A program made the translations under genes and the position numbers. Under the pieces are notes generated by a model. That model was not told where the DNA came from. It was given only the letters and a program-made list of their open reading frames with translations, and did no database searches. A stretch of 64,000 nt of DNA from Valencia hispanica (taxonomy: Eukaryota; Chordata; Actinopteri; Cyprinodontiformes; Valenciidae), in the NCBI GenBank assembly GCA_963556495.2, contig OY747716.1, forward strand, positions 30,403,318 to 30,467,317, written 5' to 3'. Shown here piece by piece: positions 25,621-38,353 of this stretch (within the stretch, counting starts at the first letter, position 1; every line of letters starts with the position of its first letter).

Positions 25621-26872
25621 TCTTTGTAACTTTCAGTTGATTGGTTTAAAAGCTAAAATATATTAACAAAATAATAAAAACAAAGCTTTATTTTTAATGT
25701 GTGTTTAAATCTAGGTGAACACTGAAATGTTGCCAGAAATGCTAATTTTATCACTGCAGTATCCAGAAGGGTGCAGCTGAACATTATTAGTAATATTTTA
25801 ATAGGTTATTATAGTTTTTTTTTTTTTTTTACTAGCCAGGACAAGATGAGATACGGTTTTACTTTTAACAGGCCTGACCAATCTCAAAATGCATAACTGC
25901 ATGATTTTGGGGATCATAAAAAAAAAAAGAGAAGATTTAGTTTTGTCAGCTTTGAAGCTCCTTAGATGCTAAAAATGATTGTTTTTTTTACATAAGAACT
26001 CTTGATTAGCTGCTTTAAGATTGTATATCTCATCCAACCCTCTCTTTCCTTTAAAGCCAATAACACCATATTTAAATCTATATACCTTCAAGTGTTTTTC
26101 TAGTACTTATTGCTACCACAGCATTGAGAAATCATGAAATGTATTGTTACTTGCTGATTCTCTGCTCTATACTGTTAACAGTACAATATGTATTGGGAGA
26201 TTCTGGTATTCAAACCCCATGTGTAGACAGTAGTTGTCCCTTTCACCAATAATAATGACACAAAAACAGTACAAGGACATTAGAGTCTAGAGGTGCTAAA
26301 GACAGTAGGCTGTTTTTTTTTCTTGGTCCTTTTATTGTAATATTGACAAGTGTTAACTGTAACGCAGTAGAGCATAATGAAATAATTTCAATATTAAACA
26401 ATATAAATAGTATTGAATATCTGCATGTCTCGTGATTGGTTTTTTTTTGCATATTTTTTGTTCTTTGTGGATTGCATTTTATTACTTGTTAAAAGCAGGA
26501 GGCTTTAATAAGATTTTGACTTTACTGCCCTCTGTTGGGCAATGAACAGATTTTCATATGTGTCAAGGTATGCTTTACTTTGGGTTTGTATTTTTTTATT
26601 CAGTTCAGTGAAACACTGTAGATGATTAAATAAAATGTTCAAATCTTTGTCCATTACTTGCAGAAAACAAAAAATTTTAAAGAAAAAAAAATCATTATTT
26701 CACCACAGCGTTGATTTGAAAAGCTCCAACATAGCATAATAATCAAATGAACACCTTACTAGCAATCTTTCATTAAATCCTGATGTCTTTTACTATGAAC
26801 GTGACCCCCAAAAATGGCAAAAATTGTGTAATTAAGTCCTATTCCATTGAGATATAGAAACACTAGAGAGCT

Positions 26873-29800
26873 TTACATCTTGGTGAGACGCAGGGTGTTC
26901 AAGCGGACCCCCAGTATTGTGGCCCCAGAGGCATACTGCATTTCTCTGAGGATCCCGGTCCATTTCGTCTCTGTCTCATTATACCTGCGGAGGTTTAATA
27001 AAGAGAATAAAGAGTTTAATAAAGTTGGATTGAGGGACATCCTTAGTTGTTTTTTGTTGATTAACAGCACCATGCTGCTGACACTGAGCTCTTTTCAGTT
27101 TTTAGATTCAATTCAAAGACCGTTCTCAATTATTTTTGCAGGACAGAATAATTTAAAGAATATCTGGAGAAAGGATGTACCTCCAAATGTCGTTCATCTC
27201 TTTGGGAAGGATTTCCTCACTGTCTTGCAATGGCATCATGGCAAAACCTCCGACAGCATAGAGGGAACCAGCCAAAGATACAAGATTCAAAGAGCTGCGC
27301 TCCTGAGGAAATGGCTCAAAATTTGACCACCTGCAACATGAAAATGACACCCATAAAAAGATGCAGGTCTGCTTAAATGACTGTCTTAGAAAGATGGAAC
27401 AGCTGTGATTTTTCTGTCATAGGCCATTGTATGTCATCTTGACTCACGTCCCAAATTAATGTAGTAGTTAAAATAATTTATTTTTTTTAGGTCAGTAACT
27501 TTAAGAAGCTTTATATACATTTGTCCCTTTTATGATGAAAAAGTAAATGAAATTGAATCATATCTGCAACATATTTCATACATAAATTTCTATTTAAGGT
27601 GGTGCCAAGTAAAACTGCTGAACATTTCTACAAAACCTTTTACAACTAATTTCATGTCAATGTAAAAGCTTAAAGGGGTTTTCCATCTATGGTCACGAAC
27701 TCTGGGTGGTGACCGAAAGAACGAGATCACGGATACAAGCGGCTGAAATGAGTTTCCTCCGCAGGGTGTCTGGGCTCCCCCTTAGAGATAGGGTGAGAAG
27801 CTCAGTCATCCGGAGGGGGCTCAGAGTAGAGCCGCTGCTTCTCCACATCGAGAGGAGTCAGTTGAGGTGGCTCGGGCATCTGGTCAGGATGCCTCCTGGA
27901 CGCCTCCCTGGTGAGGTGTTTCAGGCACGTCCCACCGGGAGGAGGCCCAGGGGAAGGCCCAGGACACGCTGGAGGGACTATGTTTCTCGGCTGGCCTGGG
28001 AGCGCCTTGGGATTCCTCCCGAGGAGCTGGCCCAAGGGGCTTGGGAGAGGGAAGTATGGGTCTCTTTGCTTAAGCTGTTGCCCCCACGACCCGACCCCGG
28101 ATAAGCAGAAGAAAATGGATGGATGGATGGATGGATGGAAGTTAAATTTCTTAATAAAAATAAACCTGAGAAATGTGACTGCATCTGAAAGTATTCAAAA
28201 TTATTAGTCTGTCGATATTCGACCAAAGTTCTGAATTACTTTAAACATGTGAATTGTGACTGATAAAGATAACCTAGGGAAAAACAAAAAGCAGTTTTCA
28301 AATAAGCATTTCAGTTATTAAGGGGGAAAGAGTTATCCAAATCAAACTGGCGATGTGGGGGAAAAGTAATTGTCCTCTAAACTTAATAACTGGTTCTGCC
28401 ACCCATGCCAGAAACAACTGCCAACTGACGTATGGAGCAATAAATGTTTTGCATCACTGTGGAAGATTCTTGGCCCACTCTTGTTTGCAGAATTGTTTTA
28501 ATTCAACCACATTGGAGAGTTTTTGAGGATAGAATTTCTGCTTCAGGTTCTACAACAGTGTCTTGGTTGGATTTTTGGACTCTCGGTGCAGAACTCACGT
28601 GTTGGTAGCGATGTCGTACACCTCCACTGTGTCTGTCAGGCCGTCGTCGGTCACACCTCCTCCTACATATATTTTGTCTTGATGAAGAGTAGCTCCAAAT
28701 AAAGAGCGTGCCATCTTCATGGGAGCAAGCTCTGTCCATTTAAACCTCTTGACATCATATGCACACATCCTCTTCAGACAGCTCCTTTTTAACACATAGA
28801 ATAGCACAGTAACGTCTAGGTTTTCCTGTGTTTCTTATTATATGTTGTGATTGTACAATGCTGTTTGCAACATATACTCACTTGTGATCTCCCTTTCCTC
28901 CAATCAAATACACGGCATCATTGTGCGATACTGTTGAATGTCCATAAACTGGGTAAGGAATTGCTTCAGACTCACCCCATTTGAAGGATCTGTAAATAAT
29001 CAATCATAGAAACAAGTGAAGTCAGACTTGTTTTAAAAAGGTTGTTAGAAAAAAACATCTAAACTAGAACTTCTATTGACTCTTAACTTACTGCCTGTCA
29101 TAGACCAAAACTGTGTCTAGTGTGCCCTCCTTGTCTTTCAGCTCCTTTCCTCCCAGTACGAAGATGGAGTTCTCACCTTCAGCCATCCCAAACAGGAAGC
29201 GGGGAGTCGGGAGGGGAGGCATCCCAAGCCAGTCGGTACTAACAGGATCATACTGAGGTTGCAGAAATATTTGCAAATTAGTTATGTATACAACTGAAAT
29301 GGTCTGCAATTAAAGGTAGAGGCCAGTTATGTTGTTTTTTGGCCTTTTTGTACCCAACTTTTTCTATCTGCTTTGATATCCATTATTTCAAAAGGATTTT
29401 CTACATTCTGCTCATAGTCTACTATAAGGAAATGTGTTTATGCGACTCCAATAAATAACATCCACCAACAGGACCTCCCTCAGAGTTATTTTGTTTTACC
29501 TGAAGTCATATTTTATCAATCAATCAATCAAAGTTTTTTTATGTAGTACTTTCCACAACCCTGGAAGGTGCTTTACGGAAGGGAAAAGACGATACACACG
29601 AGAAATAAAAGCTGAAATAAAATAATAAAAATGTTACATTTTGATAAAACATCATCAGAGCATTGAACTACAACGAAAATGGGATAAGAAATGTGGAATA
29701 AAATCCACTATGAATTCGTTGTAGGTTCAAAGGCTGCCTTAAAAGATGTTTTCAATTTACTTTTAAACAAAGTCAAATCTGAGGTTAGACACAGCTCAGC

Positions 29801-32690
29801 AGGCAGCTTATTCCAGAGCTTAGGGCAGCCACTGCAATGGAGCAATCCCTGCAATGCTTGTATCAGGACCGGGTAAGCTACAGAAAAAGCTGCCCCAGCG
29901 ACCTTGTTGCCCTAGTTTGTTTGCACAGACACAATGTGTCAGAGGGCCTAAGCCGTGAATTCCTTTAAATGTAAATGTTTTCAGAAAATAAACAGTTAAA
30001 TTGTACATAACATTTAAGGAACTATTTATTTTCATAACTCATGAAAAAAACATAACTGGGATGAACTAAAATGTTATGGTTTAAATGCATGGGTATGAAA
30101 CAGTTTGTTTAATTGTATGAAATGGAAATTGGCTAAATGAGCTAGAGCTAGAGATGTTAAAGCTCAAATCAAACTTTTTTTTATATAAATAGATAAAAAT
30201 ATACATGCTTTTCCGAACTGTCTATTGTTTTTATTTGTTCCTTTCTATACTAAGTCTTATGAGGTAAATTACATACCTCATAAACTGTAAACACCAGGTT
30301 TTCACTTACACTGTATAAAAAGAAACTGCCTCTTATTTCTGTCTTCCTGACATGAATTAGCCTTTAAAAGTCCGGCTTTACTTACAAACATTCCAAGCTC
30401 CGACAGGGAATCTCACAAAACCACATGATATAAAAATGGTCTAAAGTCAAAAGAGTAAATAAATATGGATACCGAGGATGAGGCATTGGCAATAGTTTGT
30501 GGACTAGTATTAACAGAGAAAAAAATAAAATCCTGGTGTTGGATAGAGGAGTGGGCACAGCAGGAGTGGGGGCACTACTTGCTATATAAAGATATGGAGG
30601 TGAATTGTTGTTTTTTGTCTTTTTTTCACTGGGAAACATCGTTGCACACTTCGCTCTGACTGATCTCTGTTTCTACCCGTTTGTGGACCACAGCCAAATG
30701 AGCAGACACTTTGAAATAACACTCTTTCAAGATGTATCACTGCCTGTCACCTCGCTTTCTGATTGGTTACATGTCACATTCAAGAGGCTGCATGCTCATT
30801 TGTCCCCGCAACACACCACACATGCTGTGATACCGGGCCAAAGCAATCCAACAGGTTGAATAACCCCAATATGTGATCAGAGCGGTCTTGATGTCCTTCC
30901 GAGCAGACCAAATCGCTCTGAACACAACACACATGGCAGGAATATCTGTTAGGATAATCTTAAGAGCCATCCCGATATAGGGCGTGTCGCAAGGGGAGAA
31001 TCAGGGCAAAAATTGGCCTAAAAATCCTGCTGTGTGAACCAGACCTTGCCTTAAAATACAGACTGAAATTTTATCACTTAAAGCTAAACTAAACTAAAAG
31101 CTTAAAATGCCACGACATCATCATCATCTGGGCTTTTACCAAATGTTTAAAGGCATTGTCTATGCAAACAATCTGTCATTATTCTGGCAAAGAATGAAAA
31201 TAATGTCAGAAATCCTAATTGTCAGACGGTGTCTTTTTATACATCCATCCATTGTCTATACCCGTCTATCCTATGCAGAGGGGCTGGTGCCTATCTCCAG
31301 CATTCATTGGGCGAGAGGCGAGGTACATTCTGGACAGGTCGCCAGTCCATTGCAGGGTGTCTTTTTGTACATTGTATGTAAATACCTGGTCTAAACTTTA
31401 TGCTAAACCTCCCTGATTTTGTGATAACAATACATTGTTTAATGGTAATATTCAAAATGTTTTTTGTAATACTTAAATTGTTTTTTTATCTAGAACATGC
31501 CTCAGCTGAAATGATACCTGTTTTGAAAATTTATCATGTCTGATAAATTTTTCGAACAGCTTTCATACCTGCAGGAAGTAGGAGCACAGAGGGTCCTCCT
31601 TGTTCTCTTCATCAACAAATAACCCTCCAATCACAAAGATCTGGTTCTCCCTGGTGACCAGGCTGATGTGGTTCTTGGGAACCTGTGTAGAGACTGACGC
31701 CATGAAGCAGTCGTTGCCTGATGGGTCGTATGCCACGGCGCCGGTGTCATTCACCATCAGTATTAAGTCCCTGACAAACATCCCAAACCGCAGGTTGTCA
31801 TTCAGAATAGCTGGTAGAAGACTTTCTTCATCCTCCTTGTCTTCAATTTCTCCATCTTTGTCTGTCATACCTTCCTCTTTCTTGATCTTTTTAACCTCCG
31901 GCATTTTCCCCCCACGAGCATCCTTGACCAGCTTCAGCTTCTGCTGAATCTCTGGATTAGCAGAGATCAGTTGGTGTTTCTCCACTTTTTCTTTCAGGTA
32001 ATCGTCTGTGACAAGACGCAAACGAACACAGTCCAGTAAATTCGGGAGTTCTTTCTCTCTGCTTTCAGTGTCCCGGGACACCCAGCGCATCAGAGCCTCA
32101 AACACAGCCTCCTCTGTCTCCACACTCAAGTTGTCGTTTGTTAAAAGGGCTGCCACCTCCGTTGCGTTAAGCTGGAGGAAGTCTTCATCTTTGGAGATGA
32201 GCTGGAAACGCTCGCAGGCATAGTTCCGGGCGGAGACGGCCAACCTGGGGCAGTCCAGCATCAAACCAAGCCTGAAGATAGCCAGGCAATTGCTGAGGCT
32301 TAGGCGCTTTTGTAAAAAAGAGACGCAAACAGTGAAAATTGAAGGAATCTGGTACATGTTGGCAACAGCAAAGATGTCCTGGACGTTCTGCTCTGTGACA
32401 TTGATCTTGGAAGTGTACAGGTACTTGAGTATCAGACCGATGACACCAGGTTCAACGTCCTCCAGCACGATCTCTCTCTTTTTGCTCTCATCCAGGTCGG
32501 ACAAAAAGATGGAACGAAAGTATGAGCTGCAGGCGCACAACACCAGGCGGTGGCAAGGGAACTCCTTGTCGTTGATCTTTAGAACACAGTCCACCAGCTT
32601 GTCGTTCTCCAGCAAGTCATACAGGCCATCCTGGAGCAGAGTCTGCTGGTACAACCTAGGCTCATCTATGGGATTTATAGGCAGAGCCAT
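26873..32690 (-). CDS. klhl40: Kelch-like protein 40 (BTB-BACK-Kelch), 6 exons, 612 aa
   Basis: Exons in transcript order are 32690-31569, 29252-29092, 28989-28882, 28784-28599, 27330-27181 and 26984-26873 (stop TAA), 1839 bp in total. Exon 1 carries the BTB domain (about residues 25-130), the BACK domain (about 135-245), a Lys/Glu-rich linker and the start of the Kelch propeller. Exons 2-6 supply the remaining Kelch blades, with repeated GG and Y..W motifs, and end in LRLTKM, as KLHL40 does. The family is a CUL3 substrate adaptor in striated muscle that stabilises thin-filament proteins such as nebulin and leiomodin-3; loss in humans causes nemaline myopathy. I chose the ATG at 32690 because it begins MALP like the family, although the same frame runs upstream to 32720. 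The acceptor before 28784 has a poor pyrimidine tract, but using it preserves both phase and alignment. KLHL41 was considered; linker, C-terminus and synteny favour KLHL40. Confidence 0.95.
27690..28140 (+). mobile_element. LINE 3' end with (GGAT)n tail in klhl40 intron 5' of exon 5
   Basis: The plus frame at 27706-28104 encodes [20 protein letters not shown], then [19 protein letters not shown] and [15 protein letters not shown], the C-terminal region of an RTE-like non-LTR retrotransposon common in fish. It ends CCCCGGATAAGCAGAAG followed by tandem GGAT. The GC-rich, frame-preserved state contrasts with surrounding intron and suggests a fairly young insertion. It opposes klhl40. Confidence 0.8.
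28115..28138. repeat. (GGAT)n tail
   Basis: Tandem ggatggat repeats at the 3' end of the LINE fragment, as expected of a retrotransposon tail. Confidence 0.85.
28340..28545 (-). mobile_element. Tc1-like fragment in klhl40 intron 4
   Basis: The stretch 'ataactggttctgccaccca' to 'aattcaaccacattggagag' matches the 3' part of the Tc1-like family also present at 44220-45475, in reverse orientation. It ends about 55 bp from the exon at 28599. Confidence 0.65.
29509..30030. repeat. Interspersed repeat starting with (TCAA)n, klhl40 intron 1
   Basis: Starts 'tatcaatcaatcaatcaaag', then 'ctggaaggtgctttacgg' and 'cagcttattccagagctt'. It is a dispersed fish repeat often seen in UTRs and introns and probably LINE-derived; class uncertain. 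Confidence 0.5.
30355..31048 (+). mobile_element. PIF/Harbinger-like element, internal part and right end
   Basis: The plus frame at 30465-30600 reads [20 protein letters not shown] then a [15 protein letters not shown] motif, like the start of a Harbinger nuclease. The right end, complement 'aaggtctggttcacacagcagg', mirrors the left end of the copy at 11378. Only a short part of the transposase remains. It lies in klhl40 intron 1. Confidence 0.65.
31228..31365. repeat. Dispersed short repeat (SINE-like fragment)
   Basis: 'catccatccattgtctatac' through 'gcgagaggcgaggtacattc' to 'aggtcgccagtccattgcag' is a widespread fish repeat. Class not assigned. Confidence 0.55.
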
Positions 32691-33840
32691 CTGGAAAGTC
32701 TTTAAGATGCTGCAGATCAAATAAAATTGGATCCTCTTTATCGCAGAGAATTTGGCCTTCCAATCCAGAGAGTGGCTTTAGATGCACAATGAATCTGTTT
32801 ACTGACTCAATTCTGGGACGGCCCTCTTCCTCAGCTGTCCTGACCCTTCAACTGAGCTCCAACTGGAGGGTTAATTTTAGACTGGGTGCTTGCTTTAGAG
32901 CTATGGGGGCTTTATTCTGGAACATTTCTGGAAATGCAATAACCCCGTCTCTGTGTGGCTTTCCTACCTCTCACTCACCAACTCCCCAGGACAATCCACC
33001 CACTCTCAAACAGCTGATGCATTTCTCATTGAAAACATTTCCAACATGAGTCATAGCAAGCTGTGATAGTTCATGAGGCCTCTGTGACAAATTCAACCTA
33101 GCCATGAGGACATTGAGGTTGAAGCATATCCCAACTGTCTCCCCTCTTTGGGTGTAATTTTGGAAAACTACATTTGAGTTGCCCAGAACAATAATTTAAG
33201 GGAATGAAAGATACCTTCTTAAGTTGCTGTCAAATTAAAAACGTCTGACGTCTTCAGTCTTAAGATGATCTCTTGACAAATTTAATATTGTAAAATGAGT
33301 TCAGCTAAACGAAATGTTCCGTATGTCAAACTTCATTCAGCTCAGCTCGTTTTTAATGATGCTGAAACTAGACCTGAACAACTGAAACGACCTGCAGAAA
33401 ATACACAGCCCCCCACAGATTTGTAGAGGCGGTTCTTGTCTTTCCGGGTGCTCCAATACATCTCCTTGCTCTTTTCCCAAAATTCTGAACAGATCTCTTT
33501 CTCAAAGATTAATCACTTTTGTCCTTTCAAGGTTCATTGTTGCAATTGCCAATTCTCAATCAAAATTCTGTTGTTTCAGTAATCCCTATAGTTCTTTTAT
33601 TGGTTTAGAGTTTTCAGAAAAGTTTTTTATTCTGCAGCCACTGGAAGAGTCTTTGTACATCATTGTTTCAAGAAGCTACTCATGGCATGAATTATCGCCT
33701 CACAAAACAATAAACAATTGTTTTATTGCAGAACACTTTTGAAGATGAAAGTTATTTTTCATACTGGTAGGCTATTGTGGTTTATTTTGCTACCTGAGGC
33801 TTACCTTTGTGTGCTTAATTTAGCCATTTCTTTTGAAACA
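32691..33840. other. klhl40 upstream region
   Basis: Presumed 5' UTR and promoter of klhl40. No element recognised. The sequence TTTCCAG directly before the ATG could be a splice acceptor, which would put the first, untranslated exon further up. Confidence 0.4.
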
Positions 33841-34440
33841 CCTATTGACATGTTCACCATACATAGTACTTAGTGTGGTTTTCCCCTCTCCACCAGTCTC
33901 AACTCTTTTGCAGCCTCCAACAGGTTTACCTCCAGTCTGTATTTAGCTCCACCCCACCCTCATCGACTCTGACCTGTTCTTCTCCCTGCTGTAGAACAGC
34001 ATCCTAACAACATGAATATGGCACCAACTTGTTCCAGTCTGGATGTGGTCCCTTCAGGCTAATATCCATTGTTCATTTCTTGCTCAAATTGTGTTTAGCA
34101 TGTAGACCAAAAGGTTTTGGTCTAATCTTACCAGAGTGCCTTCTTCCACATTTTTGCTGTGGCTCCTATATGTCTTCTGGCTAAATGATTACTATAGAAG
34201 GTTTTCTTTAAATGAAGACGTCTTGTCAGTTTGCCATTGAGCTCAGTTTTGTGAGGTGCAGAAATAGATGTTAAAAATATTCTCCCTGAGCCATAGATCT
34301 CTGCTGCTCCTCCAGAACTTCTCACCATTTCTTTGATTAATGCTCTCTCGTAGGTCTAAAAAGTGGCTAATTTAATTTTCCAAACATGGGTTTCATGGCT
34401 TTAAAAAATCTGTGACATTTTCATTGTGCTTGATATTGTG
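33840..34440 (-). mobile_element. Decayed Tc1-like fragment between hhatl and klhl40
   Basis: 'ctttgtatttagctccacc'-type sequence, 'accagagtgccttcttccac' and 'gagccatagatctctgctgc' place it in the same Tc1-like family as 15114 and 18582. No ORF. Confidence 0.6.
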
Positions 34441-35122
34441 GCTTGGCTATTTATGAGAAACACCTTACTATCTAGTTTTTACAAAAGAAAAACTGTGACA
34501 AATAAATTGTAAGCTCAAGGTGACTGCATAAGTAGAACTGAGCGATGTTAATGCCAAATCCATTTAGTCTCTTTAGTCTTATTGTTGAGGGATGTTAACA
34601 GCACCAAAACATATTTTGAAAAATGCCACCAATGGAAAAATATCACTGAGATATTAAAGAGACAACTTTTTAAAAGCAAGTAAAAGCCTCGGATGTCACA
34701 GGTCTGTTCAAGTGTTTTCATCAAGGACTTACACATAAGGATCATGTGGGGTTAAAAAGATTTTAATAACTAGTACACATTACAAGAAAAAATTAAACCT
34801 TTTCATGTGGACTTACAGCCTCATATTTATATTTATACAGTAAGGTAGTATTGATGAGTGTCACGGAAATCTGTGCTTTTTAAAATATTTTTATAGCTTC
34901 AGGACTGTACATTATGTTAGATTAAATATTACTAAATTTTTTCCACCAACTATGGATAATCCTTTGGGTATAAATATGCAATACATCTTATTTACATTAT
35001 ATAACTTCCTAGATTAATTGGAAATTAATTCTATAAAAGATAATTAGGACATAATGATTCTTCCAATACTCTCAACTAAATAGTCTGTTAGTCTCTGAAC
35101 CATTTAGCTGAATGCCAAATTT
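34441..35122. other. hhatl 3' flank
   Basis: Presumed 3' UTR of hhatl. No canonical AATAAA seen close to the stop; ATTAAA (minus) near 34758-34763 is a weak candidate. Confidence 0.35.
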
Positions 35123-38100
35123 CTACTCTGCTTTTTCTTTGCTGGGATCAACCACTGCCTGTGGAGCAGCAGTGGGAGGACAGGTGGTGGTAGTGGTGGC
35201 AGCGTTAAGAGGGGGGGCAGGAGGAAGTGGATCAGGGTAATCGATAAGAGCCTGTCTCCTCTCTCGCTCCTTGATCACTTGAATTAGGCAGTAGGTCACA
35301 AACATGACGATGATGGTAGTCACAGGAAAACCTGGAGGAAGGAGAAGATATAAATGCAAAAAATTGAAACCATATAAAATCACAAATTTCTTTATTTAAC
35401 AAAAATAAGAGATGCACAGAGAAAATGACTGGTCACTGAAATTGGCCTGAATTTCCTTTGACCACCCCTGATCAGTGAATGATCAGTCTGTCTGAAAATC
35501 TATCAGTGAACACATCATAGCTGGGAAATACCAGATTGCACTAATGATGGATGTTGTTACTTCACTGTTAACTATCAATTAGGTGTTTAGGTGTTATTTT
35601 GCTCTTTTGATTTTTTTGTGGTTTTGGTCAATTCATAGCAGACTTCCGACCTCACTCTAAATTAGCACTAACAAATCAGTCTGTGACCAGAATTCTTGAC
35701 TCAAAAATCATGTAACCAAGAACCACAAATGTACCATTCACCATGATATAGTAGTAGCACTCTTATATGTTCAAGTTTTAACTGCTGAAGGAAAACTCAA
35801 AGTGGGACTTCTTTTAGGATCAGTGGGATATTTGAAAATGAAAACAGGAAGCAGAAAAAAGTGTAAGATGACTTAACCCATCTATTGCTCAATTAATGGT
35901 GAAGATAGGCACCACCCTACAACCCTGCAAGGAGATGGGTGTGTGGATGGATATTTATGCTTGCAGAGGAGGGTGCTGGTCATTTTGCTCCTCTAACATT
36001 TTAAACTTTTGTAGTAATTTTGAAAATATTATCCATTAATAACAACCATTCTAATCACTAAAATAGAAATTTATGTAAATAGAAGCTTAAAATTCCACAA
36101 CCAGAATAATTTTAAAACACTAAAATCCTGTTTTATCCCTTACAAACAGTATGAATTATCGTTTTCTTCTAATATAAATGATTAATGACCACTGTCATGA
36201 AAAATACTGGAAAAATACATTTTGGATGCAGTCAATTATAGTTCCTAAACAAAAATTGAAATATCCAAAAATCCTTTTGCAATTTAAAGCTTTACAAAAA
36301 CGGGAAATTCAAAATCAGCCCCAAAGCTCTGATCAGTGCATCTCCAAATAAAACTGAAATCACCTTTGAGAACCAACCGTTTGGCGACCAACTTGACAAA
36401 ATCCAAACTGTTCAGAGCCATAAGGTTGAACAGCACAATGCACCAGAAGTTGAAGGTGTTGAAAATTGCTCTTATGCGACGAGACATGGCCTCTGACATT
36501 GCCGCCTGTGAAGAAAACATTATCAACACCTTATTTAGATATCCAGAAACATAAAAAAGATTAAAACTGCAATGACAAACCTCAGTGGACGCAAATGGCT
36601 CCATGGAGAAGACCTTAAATGTCCACAGCTCAAAGTTGAGACCAAAACAGTTGAAGAAAGCCCAGAACAGGACCACCTCGCAGGGGCCCAACCAGAGGAT
36701 AGTGATGCCATAGGTGCAAAGTGAAGCCACCAGCTCCTCGACCACATTCTCATGCTTCCCACCAAGGTAATTATAAACATACCTGAGGACAAAGAAACCA
36801 TCAGAATCTCTACATCCAGCATGCCTAATATAATGAATATTCTGTAAGGCTTACTTGCACAACCAGTCATTAATTCCTCTGTCAAAATGCCTAAAAAAAA
36901 GAAAAAAAATGTTTCACTATTTGAAATCATGTAATCTGCTCTTCAGTTTTAAGTAATCAAAAGAATGAGAGCTTTACACCCAGAACTTACGTTTCAGAGA
37001 ATACATAGAGCATGGTGATGCACTTTGGAGGTTTGGGCGGGTCCAGGTGATCCAGTCTGGACACTGTGTTGATGACTCCGAACATGACAGCTGCTTTTAC
37101 CCAATCATAAACGAGGTTGATGTAGGCCAGACCCACTGGAAATGTGCAGTTGCATTAGTTTTGTTGATAAATAATGTTTAAAAAAAGGATATAGCCATGC
37201 AAAAAAACAACTTTCGTCCATGATATTAGATAAAACATTACCTATCACACACACATACCAGTAATTTTTCATACATTTCTGTGGCACATACCCAAAGCCC
37301 AGTCAGAGAGGTGTTTCAGAAGCTTTATGTCAGTGGGGATGGTGAGGATGTACAAGAAGTGGAATAGGACATCCACCACAATGATGACTCCCAAATGGAT
37401 CAGACCCTGCAGGCTGATGTTCCACATCTCCCTTTCTTTTCTGGTCAGGTCAGACTTATTAACCTGTAGGTGGCAGCAAAGACATGTCACAACCAAGGGG
37501 CAAACTCCTCCGCTCAGAATTGAGGCCATCCCGGAAGTAACAAAAGTTGCAGTTCACCCTTCATCCGCTGGGGGCTGGCTCCAGAAAGGAGCAATTTCCC
37601 ATTGACTCCCATGTTAAAAAGGCCAACTTGACAGCAGAAATAAACCTGTTTACAGCCTGGTTCAAAAAACCATTTTAGGTTTATTAGGTCAGGTTTATCG
37701 TCATGACAACCCTGAGGGGGGTGAATTTTTTTCTAACTCATCCGTTTAGACATAATTTAATCTTGAAATTATGAATAATTAGGGGCGTGTCCTTTTGATT
37801 GACAGGCATCGGATGAGCCGTCAGCGCTAAGGCTGGTGGCTAACGGTGGCTAACGGTGGCTAGCAGCTTGCCGCCATAGACTGCTTACCCCCCCTGCTTG
37901 CTCCGGGGAAGGCCTTCAGCCTGGGACTCACGTTAAGACTTTGGCCATTTCCTTTCTCTGAACTTGAACATCAGTTCTATCCGCAAACTTTATTAGTGTT
38001 TAGATATAAATCGTGCACTTATTGGACAAAGATGGCTTGCTGTGGTACTGATTGCACTAACAGACCGTCCAAGAAGTCTCTGCTCCATTTTTTTCGGTAA

Positions 38101-38264
38101 GTAAAATAATATTTCTGTACATTATTTTGTAGATGAAGCTCCTGCAGCTGAGCTCCTTAATTAGCAAAGTTGTGCTCATTTCATCGTCAAAATAACGTAT
38201 TGATCGCTTCGCGGTCAAGGCACACACACACACACATATGTATATATATATATATGTATGTATG

Positions 38265-38353
<89 letters not shown>

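Larger units (their letters stand above)
24086..26872. other. Gene-free AT-rich DNA downstream of klhl40
   Basis: No recognised gene or element. Two hairpin-forming inverted repeats at 25387-25434 and 25561-25620. klhl40 3' UTR should lie in the right part; AATAAA (minus) at 26600-26595 is a possible poly(A) signal. Confidence 0.45.

Noticed and set aside
28081..28140. CRISPR-like tandem GGAT repeats
   Set aside because: Simple tail of a LINE; no spacers, and vertebrate DNA.
31563..32720. klhl41 instead of klhl40
   Set aside because: Start MALP, Lys-rich linker, LTKM end and hhatl/zbtb47 neighbours fit KLHL40 better.
32691..32720. Upstream in-frame Met (MICSILKTFQ) as klhl40 start
   Set aside because: The extra ten residues are absent from the family, and TTTCCAG before the downstream ATG looks like untranslated or intronic sequence.
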